Shown one piece after another: positions 59,403 to 64,000 of a stretch of DNA of 64,000 nucleotides (its first letter is position 1; every line of letters begins with the position of its first letter). The stretch lies in IMG/VR virus record IMGVR_UViG_3300033141_006329, positions 159,371 to 223,370 of that record. The stretch is one strand, 5' to 3'. The translations under genes and the position numbers were made by a program. Under the pieces are notes generated by a model, which did not search any database, was not told the DNA's origin, and worked only from the letters and a program-made list of their open reading frames with translations. The stretch comes from a virus.

Positions 59403-59612
59403 TTATTTATAATCCTCATTATTAACAAATACCTCCTCATTATTAGTAGGTTCATCCCAAGGACAATTTTCACAATCGTCCCCAGTTTCCCAATTTTTAT
59501 CATTGATTTTGTTTGCTTTATCATTCCTCTGTATTAGATATATCTCATACAAACCAAAACAAAATAATCCTACAACTATTAAAAGTATAATCCAGCCTAA
59601 TATATTTGGCAT
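59403..59612 (-). CDS. Single-helix membrane protein
   Basis: A 69-residue protein. One hydrophobic segment (about 5-27, GWIILLIVVGLFCFGLYEIYL) is followed by an acidic tail with CENC (47-50). It may be an inner-membrane tether. GGAGAATATA precedes the ATG. Confidence 0.55.
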   Translation of the reverse strand: MPNILGWIILLIVVGLFCFGLYEIYLIQRNDKANKINDKNWETGDDCENCPWDEPTNNEEVFVNNEDYK

Positions 59613-59648
59613 ATTATATTCTCCTTTGTTAAAATTAATTCACCGTTA

Positions 59649-59662
59649 GGACATACTAAAGA
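59649..59662 (+). promoter_or_regulatory. Promoter-like motif variant GGACATACTAAAGA
   Basis: The same 14-base variant as at 21311. It is 13 bases upstream of the coiled-coil peptide gene, the only rightward gene in this region. Confidence 0.55.
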
Positions 59663-59675
59663 AAAGGACCCAACT

Positions 59676-59840
59676 ATGAATGATGAATTAGTTATGAAAA
59701 TAAAAATGGCGAAATCTGAGATAGCCAGACTCAAAAGGGATCTGGCATATCACAAATGTAAAATAAAACTCACTGTAAAAGAACTTGAGGAAATTAAGGA
59801 AGAACTCCGACAACTTACGTCTGATCATTATGTGTATTGA
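59676..59840 (+). CDS. Small coiled-coil protein
   Basis: A 54-residue helical protein, MNDELVMKIKMAKSEIARLK..., with heptad-like Leu and Ile spacing. AAAAGGA precedes the ATG. It points against its neighbours and its 3' end overlaps the end of the leftward gene at 59815 by 26 bases. No family is recognised. Confidence 0.5.
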   Translation: MNDELVMKIKMAKSEIARLKRDLAYHKCKIKLTVKELEEIKEELRQLTSDHYVY

Positions 59841-60009
59841 AATATTTCTCTGTTATTTTATCAAGACCAGCATTAGCAACCTCGATAACTTTCCTATTAT
59901 ATTTTAACTCTTTTGCTAACTTAAATACTTCCTTATGATATTCTATCATTTCTTTATCACAATGTTGTGATGTGTACTCTGCTTGTGCTATTACCTCATC
60001 GATTGTCAT
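59815..60009 (-). CDS. Small conserved phage protein
   Basis: A 64-residue protein, MTIDEVIAQAEYTSQHCDKE..., with a helix EYHKEVFKLAKELKYNRKV. This pattern is one I recognise from short phage proteins that often sit near the start of early regions. AAAGGAGAAAT precedes the ATG. Confidence 0.6.
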   Translation of the reverse strand: MTIDEVIAQAEYTSQHCDKEMIEYHKEVFKLAKELKYNRKVIEVANAGLDKITEKYFNTHNDQT

Positions 60010-60046
60010 AATATTTCTCCTTTCTAATTTATAAAAAAATTTAGGT

Positions 60047-60075
60047 TGAGAGGGGAGTTTGCAGCTCCCCTCTAA
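60047..60075 (-). terminator. Terminator-like hairpin
   Basis: A perfect AGAGGGGAG/CTCCCCTCT stem with loop TTTGCAG. On the minus strand it is followed by CAACCTAAATTTTTTT, 3' of the gene at 60078. Confidence 0.6.
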
Positions 60076-60077
60076 AA

Positions 60078-60284
60078 TTAAATACGAAAAAATCCTGAAT
60101 ATTTAGCATCCTCCCAAATATGGATTTCTGCCCCAACTTTCTCTTCAAGCTTTTCTTTTAATAAGGTTTGAAGATGAAAGGGAGTTTTTGCAACAGGGGC
60201 TAACTTTTCAATAATTTCAACTGGCCCATCGGTAGGGTATCCTACTACAGTGTTTTTACATTGCGTTAATATCTCGTATAACAT
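60078..60284 (-). CDS. Small protein of unknown function
   Basis: A 68-residue protein starting MLYEILTQCKN, with a Pro/Gly turn (GYPTDGPVEI) and a helix (HLQTLLKEKLEEK). GGAGATTTAAAAAA precedes the ATG. The gene lies between the second array's last member and a terminator. No family is recognised. Confidence 0.5.
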   Translation of the reverse strand: MLYEILTQCKNTVVGYPTDGPVEIIEKLAPVAKTPFHLQTLLKEKLEEKVGAEIHIWEDAKYSGFFRI

Positions 60285-60327
60285 TTTTTTAAATCTCCTA
60301 TAAAAGATTAATAAAAATTATCTCTGT

Positions 60328-60352
60328 TCATAATTTAATATATATAATAGAA
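60328..60352. repeat. AT-rich upstream repeat, copy 3
   Basis: Identical over 25 bases to 36506-36530. It is placed between the end of the second array and the leftward gene at 60078, so it could serve as that gene's promoter. No GGACAAAC motif follows it. Confidence 0.55.
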
Positions 60353-60356
60353 ATCA

Positions 60357-60671
60357 TTAATATACAAATCCCTTCTCATTGAAATCATCAAACAAATCAT
60401 AATCATTGATCGGTTTTATATAACTATTATTTTCAAAAATATCAAGTATATTCAGAGAGTCTTTAGAAAGTTCTTCTGTTAAATAATCTGTAATGATTAA
60501 GAGTTGTTTTTCGGTTATACCATCACAACACATAATATTTCTACTCGCATGAAACAAATATCCACTCCTCAACAAATTCAAATATATGCCTCTAAACAAT
60601 CTCCAATACGACATTCGATACGAAGTGATTACGATTGTCCAATCATCATTCCTCTGTACTCTTCTTTCCAT
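60357..60671 (-). CDS. Second-array family member, last gene
   Basis: A 104-residue protein from ATG 60671 (GGAAGAGGGATAAT precedes). It reads WTIVITSYRMSYWRLFRGIYL, helix QLLIITDYLTEELSKDSLN, and ends YDLFDDFNEKGFVY. It keeps the C-terminal pattern although no gene starts directly behind it, which bears on whether the motif is needed for the protein itself. Confidence 0.55.
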   Translation of the reverse strand: MERRVQRNDDWTIVITSYRMSYWRLFRGIYLNLLRSGYLFHASRNIMCCDGITEKQLLIITDYLTEELSKDSLNILDIFENNSYIKPINDYDLFDDFNEKGFVY

Positions 60672-60685
60672 ATTATCCCTCTTCC

Positions 60686-61063
60686 TCATTCCAGACTAAC
60701 CCCTAAATTGAAAATATTATCAAACAACTCCTCGAAATGAATATCAACTGCCCTGTGTCCTGGCCCTATAATAAGAGAAATATCATCAACCCTTAAATAT
60801 TTTTCGTCTAACACGCCTTGTAGATAATCTTTGAATTTGGAAGACAATTCAACATTGTGGCTATTAAATACTAATGTGTATGAATCCTTTGAATTAAACC
60901 AGTTGCTGTCCACCGTATTAACAACAACACCGAACTCAAAAGATGTTCCCGTTACATTATCCCAAGGAGTATATTCCCACAGATTGATTTGCCTATTACA
61001 TATTGGATCGTTAAGTACTAACATGTTCACAATTTGTTTCCTTTTTGTTTTTACCCAATTCAT
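60686..61063 (-). CDS. Second-array family member
   Basis: A 125-residue protein from ATG 61063 (AAAGGAGGTATAGC precedes). It shows TSFEFGVVVNTVDSN and YTLVFNSHNVELSSKFKDYL (strand then helix), an IIGPGHRAVDIHFEELFDNIF ending (parts), and NLGVSLE. Confidence 0.55.
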   Translation of the reverse strand: MNWVKTKRKQIVNMLVLNDPICNRQINLWEYTPWDNVTGTSFEFGVVVNTVDSNWFNSKDSYTLVFNSHNVELSSKFKDYLQGVLDEKYLRVDDISLIIGPGHRAVDIHFEELFDNIFNLGVSLE

Positions 61064-61064
61064 G

Positions 61065-61445
61065 CTATACCTCCTTTCCTTTCCCAAATAAATTCTCTAT
61101 AATACTATCTGTAATGCCCTCAAAACTCTTTTCAATATGAATTTTCAAGTTATCAGGTGTAGCATCGGAGGGATCTGTAAATAATTTGTTGCACTCTTCG
61201 ATTATTATAGCTAAAAAACAAATGAATATCTCCCTGTTATATTTGTTTGGATCAAACTCATGATTAGAAAGTTGTATCATGGTCGGTTTGAATTGACCAC
61301 ATTCATCATGCGCCCAAATTATAAAACCCGAACTAACACCATGTATCAATGCATTTAAAAATGGGAGCTTACAACTCCAACTAGAATAACCATCTCTGTC
61401 AATTCTTTCCCAATTCCAATATAAAAATCGTTCAAGTTCAATCAT
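61065..61445 (-). CDS. Second-array family member
   Basis: A 126-residue protein from ATG 61445 (GAGGGCATAATT precedes). It reads FLYWNWERIDRDGYSSWSC, GFIIWAHDECGQF, helix IFICFLAIIIEECNKLF and the ending GITDSIIENLFGKGKEV. The next start follows after one base. Confidence 0.55.
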   Translation of the reverse strand: MIELERFLYWNWERIDRDGYSSWSCKLPFLNALIHGVSSGFIIWAHDECGQFKPTMIQLSNHEFDPNKYNREIFICFLAIIIEECNKLFTDPSDATPDNLKIHIEKSFEGITDSIIENLFGKGKEV

Positions 61446-61455
61446 AATTATGCCC

Positions 61456-61794
61456 TCAAATTGTTGTTCCAAAGTCTCCCAATAATATTTTGTCTGCTAT
61501 CTCATGACAATTATAGTTAAAATCATGACCAGGATATAATACTTTTCGAATTAAACCTTTCCTTTTATGCCTCTCGTTTAAAATGACCTTTAACTCTTCT
61601 GTAAATTTATCTATATGAGCAATATGGATAAAATACAAACCATCAAAAGATAGTTGTGCGTTTTTGTGTATATAAACTGTTACGCCATGATTATATTTAT
61701 CTTTTTGTATCACAATATCACCATAAGGTATATTTCCTTCATAACGACTACGAAAAGAGTTACTTTCGTCAAACCATTTAATATCTTCAATCAT
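61456..61794 (-). CDS. Second-array family member
   Basis: A 112-residue protein from ATG 61794 (AAGGGACACGATT precedes). It reads GDIVIQKDKYNHGVTVYIH, IDKFTEELKVILNERHKRKG and the ending YNCHEIADKILLGDFGTTI, in which the Gly motif is partly lost. It aligns with 62711 in the helix and PGHD/FAGCHD region. Confidence 0.55.
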   Translation of the reverse strand: MIEDIKWFDESNSFRSRYEGNIPYGDIVIQKDKYNHGVTVYIHKNAQLSFDGLYFIHIAHIDKFTEELKVILNERHKRKGLIRKVLYPGHDFNYNCHEIADKILLGDFGTTI

Positions 61795-62119
61795 AATCGT
61801 GTCCCTTGAAATTAAATATATCAAACATGTGTTCAAATGTCATATCATATCTAATATAATCATGTGTAAAAATTTTTGATATATTACCACCATACTCATA
61901 ATACACATCGAATAATCCTATAATATCAATGATTAATAATTTTTTAGAATTACTAATATTAAGCCGAATTGCCCGACGAGAATAAAATTCATTATAAAAT
62001 TCTATCTCGATCACATGTCTACAATTCCACACATCCAATTTACAATTTCCAACTCTGGTTTTATGACAAAACTTACCTATACCCAAATCAATTTTTTCCC
62101 ATCGTAATTCATCTCTCAT
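61787..62119 (-). CDS. Second-array family member
   Basis: A 110-residue protein: CKLDVWNCRHVIEIEFYNE strand, RAIRLNISNSKKLLIIDIIG, and the ending MTFEHMFDIFNFKGHDYD. It overlaps its neighbours by 8 and 4 bases. Confidence 0.55.
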   Translation of the reverse strand: MRDELRWEKIDLGIGKFCHKTRVGNCKLDVWNCRHVIEIEFYNEFYSRRAIRLNISNSKKLLIIDIIGLFDVYYEYGGNISKIFTHDYIRYDMTFEHMFDIFNFKGHDYD

Positions 62120-62442
62120 AATCCAACTCCTTCACACCATATAGTATTTAAAATTTCGTCAGGTTCAAATTTATGATAACCTTGATGTATTATCTCTAAT
62201 ATGTTTGGGTGTTTCTCAACCTGTTGACTCAATATATTCCTAAGTTCGTGTATAAAAGTTTCAGGAATATTTTTTACACCCAAATCAAAATGCAGCATAG
62301 GATAAACACGACCAAATTTATAATCATCGGGTTCATATAAAACTACTTCCGTATCTCGTTTGAATATCCTCAAATATAAACCTCTTGCAATCGGTAATTT
62401 GGCATAATGGACATTAAACAAAACTGTCCATTTCAATTTCAT
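62116..62442 (-). CDS. Second-array family member
   Basis: A 108-residue protein: MKLKWTVLFNVHYAKL start, LYLRIFKRDTEVVLYEPDD strands, helix PETFIHELRNILSQQVEKH and the ending FEPDEILNTIWCEGVGL. The EPDEIL helix is a clear copy of the family's DxLL element. Confidence 0.55.
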   Translation of the reverse strand: MKLKWTVLFNVHYAKLPIARGLYLRIFKRDTEVVLYEPDDYKFGRVYPMLHFDLGVKNIPETFIHELRNILSQQVEKHPNILEIIHQGYHKFEPDEILNTIWCEGVGL

Positions 62443-62714
62443 GGTGGTGCGCCCCCTTCCTCAAATAAATCGAAAATCATATCATCAGGAAACCAATATT
62501 CAAATAATGCAACATTTAACTCGAATGAAACATGATCGTGTGTATGTCTTTCTGATGCTCTAAATATCCAATTCCCCCTAACTTCTGAAATTATATCCGA
62601 GTATTTCTTTTTGAATCCACAAATACTCAATGGGAGACATCGTACTCTACTCTCCAAAAATAAAAAACCACCAGCCAAATCCCCAACTATTAACAACTTT
62701 CGATAATTAATCAC
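62439..62714 (-). CDS. Second-array family member, short
   Basis: A 91-residue protein: LLIVGDLAGGFLFLESRVRC strands, KKKYSDIISEVRGNWIF, and the ending FPDDMIFDLFEEGGAPP. GAGGAAGGGGGC near its stop is the ribosome site of the gene at 62116. Confidence 0.55.
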   Translation of the reverse strand: MINYRKLLIVGDLAGGFLFLESRVRCLPLSICGFKKKYSDIISEVRGNWIFRASERHTHDHVSFELNVALFEYWFPDDMIFDLFEEGGAPP

Positions 62715-63073
62715 AATATAATTCCTCCCCCAATCATAATTGCTAAATATTCCTCATCTGATAAAAGATAAATTAGCTTTACATCATGACATCCTGCGAA
62801 TGGTAGTAATGTCGCAATATTGCCCGTTTTTTCATAATTATCTTCTATCAATACTTTCAAGTAATCCCTAAATTTGATACTGGTTTTAGAAAATGTGATG
62901 TATGTAAACCCTGTAACATCTGCTCCGAAATGCCCACATTTCCATAGTTTTAGTGTAGTGTCCTCAAGTTGACCATAAAAATCAAGTTCAATTACATAAT
63001 CATTATCGTCGTAGAATGTAAGATATACAGATCCTGTCCTCTCATTGAAATAATCTTGCCTAATGTGCATCAT
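62711..63073 (-). CDS. Second-array family member, EEYLA subgroup
   Basis: A 120-residue protein from ATG 63073 (GGGGGAGTTATAAT precedes). It reads GSVYLTFYDDNDYVIELDF, GFTYITFSKTSIKFRDYLKVL, then PFAGCHDVKLIYLLSDEEYL (parts) and the ending AIMIGGGIIL. Confidence 0.6.
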   Translation of the reverse strand: MMHIRQDYFNERTGSVYLTFYDDNDYVIELDFYGQLEDTTLKLWKCGHFGADVTGFTYITFSKTSIKFRDYLKVLIEDNYEKTGNIATLLPFAGCHDVKLIYLLSDEEYLAIMIGGGIIL

Positions 63074-63444
63074 ATTATAACTCCCCCATATCCAATAACA
63101 TTTAAATATTCTTCATCTTCTAAATTCAAAGGATCTTCGGGTAAGGCAGGAATCATATAATCTATACAAGTCCCCTTCCTATATTCCTTATTTATTATCC
63201 TCACAAGTTCAAGGACAAGATTGGTCCCATAATCACCAACGAACCCATATATCTCTATACAACCCGGTATATCATTATCATCTTTAGTATTATATACAAA
63301 TATCATTATGTCGCCAGCTTCTGAATGCCATGTTACATCTATCTCGCAATCGTGTCTAGGTACCTTTCCTAAATACGTATATCCAGGTATCACAAAAAAT
63401 CTTTTCTCCCATTTTATAGGGAGAATTTTATCGTTATATCTCAA
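63070..63444 (-). CDS. Second-array family member, EEYLN subgroup
   Basis: A 124-residue protein: ILPIKWEKRFFVIPGYTYLG, GDIMIFVYNTKDDND, GTNLVLELVRIINKEYRKG helix and the ending PLNLEDEEYLNVIGYGGVII (closing residues match 62711). It shares the EEYLN ending with the first-array gene at 33116. Confidence 0.6.
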   Translation of the reverse strand: MRYNDKILPIKWEKRFFVIPGYTYLGKVPRHDCEIDVTWHSEAGDIMIFVYNTKDDNDIPGCIEIYGFVGDYGTNLVLELVRIINKEYRKGTCIDYMIPALPEDPLNLEDEEYLNVIGYGGVII

Positions 63445-63686
63445 ATTTCTTCTCCTCTATAATAGAAAATATCAAACAGCTTATTCATACTAAGTAGATA
63501 TTCAAGTGCTTTACCATACAACCCGTATATAAAAAGTTTTTTATCGTAGGGTTGTATATATTCTAATATCGTATGAATATTTACCCTATGCTTAAAAATC
63601 CCAATATCATCAAAATAGGAATAACTAATATTAACCATACCCCCAGGCTCTATATCTGCACTAACAACCGTAGCATTATGTTTCAT
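63441..63686 (-). CDS. Second-array family member, shortest
   Basis: An 81-residue protein from ATG 63686 (AGGAGGATCAATATT precedes). It shows only the second half of the usual pattern: VVSADIEPGGMVNISYSYF, HTILEYIQPYDKKLFIYGLYG (parts), then LSMNKLFDIFYYRGEEI. It may be a reduced copy. Confidence 0.5.
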   Translation of the reverse strand: MKHNATVVSADIEPGGMVNISYSYFDDIGIFKHRVNIHTILEYIQPYDKKLFIYGLYGKALEYLLSMNKLFDIFYYRGEEI

Positions 63687-64000
63687 AATATTGATCCTCC
63701 TTCTAAAAGAATATCTAAAGGTTCGACGCAACCATATAAATAATTCTTATCAATAACTAATTCCTTACCTTTATCATACAAATCATCAATTATTTTTGCA
63801 AGTTCATGAAATTGTTTCTTATCAATATTAAAACTATAGAATATATGACCATACCCTGTAGTTGCATCACTATCTAAAGTTCGTATTATGTAAAGGCTAG
63901 ATAATAAAGGATTAAAACTTATGCATACCCTATGACTACCATAATGTCGTATGTATTTAATATCGCCCCACCAATTAGGTTTAAATTCCCAATGACTCAT
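63683..64000 (-). CDS. Second-array family member at the window edge
   Basis: A 105-residue frame whose ATG is the last codon of the window, so an earlier start beyond the edge is possible. It reads RVCISFNPLLSSLYIIRTLD, QFHELAKIIDDLYDKGKELV and ends CVEPLDILLEGGSIL. It shows that the array continues to the right. Confidence 0.5.
   Translation of the reverse strand: MSHWEFKPNWWGDIKYIRHYGSHRVCISFNPLLSSLYIIRTLDSDATTGYGHIFYSFNIDKKQFHELAKIIDDLYDKGKELVIDKNYLYGCVEPLDILLEGGSIL

Overview
The window looks like part of a large, AT-rich, tailed-phage genome with a contractile tail (a myovirus, probably of jumbo size). The evidence is a tail sheath, a tail tube, a gp25-like and a gp6/J-like baseplate wedge, a PAAR-like tip, a 1914-residue tape measure and many overlapping short genes with strong Shine-Dalgarno sites. 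No capsid, portal, terminase, integrase, tRNA, rRNA or CRISPR locus is visible, and the host cannot be named from this sequence.

Layout. 1-3.4 kb, minus strand: a partial gene, NAD+-dependent DNA ligase, a zinc ribbon, two small membrane proteins and a metallophosphoesterase. 3.5-14.3 kb, plus strand: spike/baseplate genes (repeat protein, PAAR-like tip, zinc-ribbon virion protein, large baseplate proteins) together with an archaeo-eukaryotic-primase-like protein. This block is interrupted by a minus-strand TnpB element. 14.4-23.7 kb: three putative homing endonucleases, two leucine-rich-repeat proteins, the sheath gene, a secreted protein and an MqsA-like regulator. 23.7-35.4 kb, minus strand: a dense, translationally coupled run of about 40 small genes, most of them diverged copies of one unrecognised family of about 100 residues. 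35.7-43.6 kb, plus: tube, chaperone-like pair, gp25, InPase-like protein, wedge. 43.7-51.9 kb, minus: tube-initiator candidate, tape measure, zinc-peptidase-like protein. 52-55.1 kb, plus: HAD phosphatase, methionine aminopeptidase, GT4 glycosyltransferase. 55.2-60.3 kb: MazG-like, DnaJ-like, CCA-adding enzyme and small conserved phage proteins. 60.4-64 kb, minus: a second array of the same small family, running off the window edge.

Two things tie the window together. First, a 14-base motif, consensus GGACAAACTATAAA, occurs 16 times, correctly oriented just upstream of the first gene of nearly every transcription unit, and is probably a phage-specific promoter. Second, the small-gene arrays (about 40 paralogues in two blocks plus one outlier) end in a Gly-containing C-terminal motif whose codons often also form the Shine-Dalgarno site of the next gene. 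These arrays are the best candidate for an undescribed system. Their function cannot be read from the sequence. Their expansion and divergence would fit a host-interaction or counter-defence role, but that is inference.
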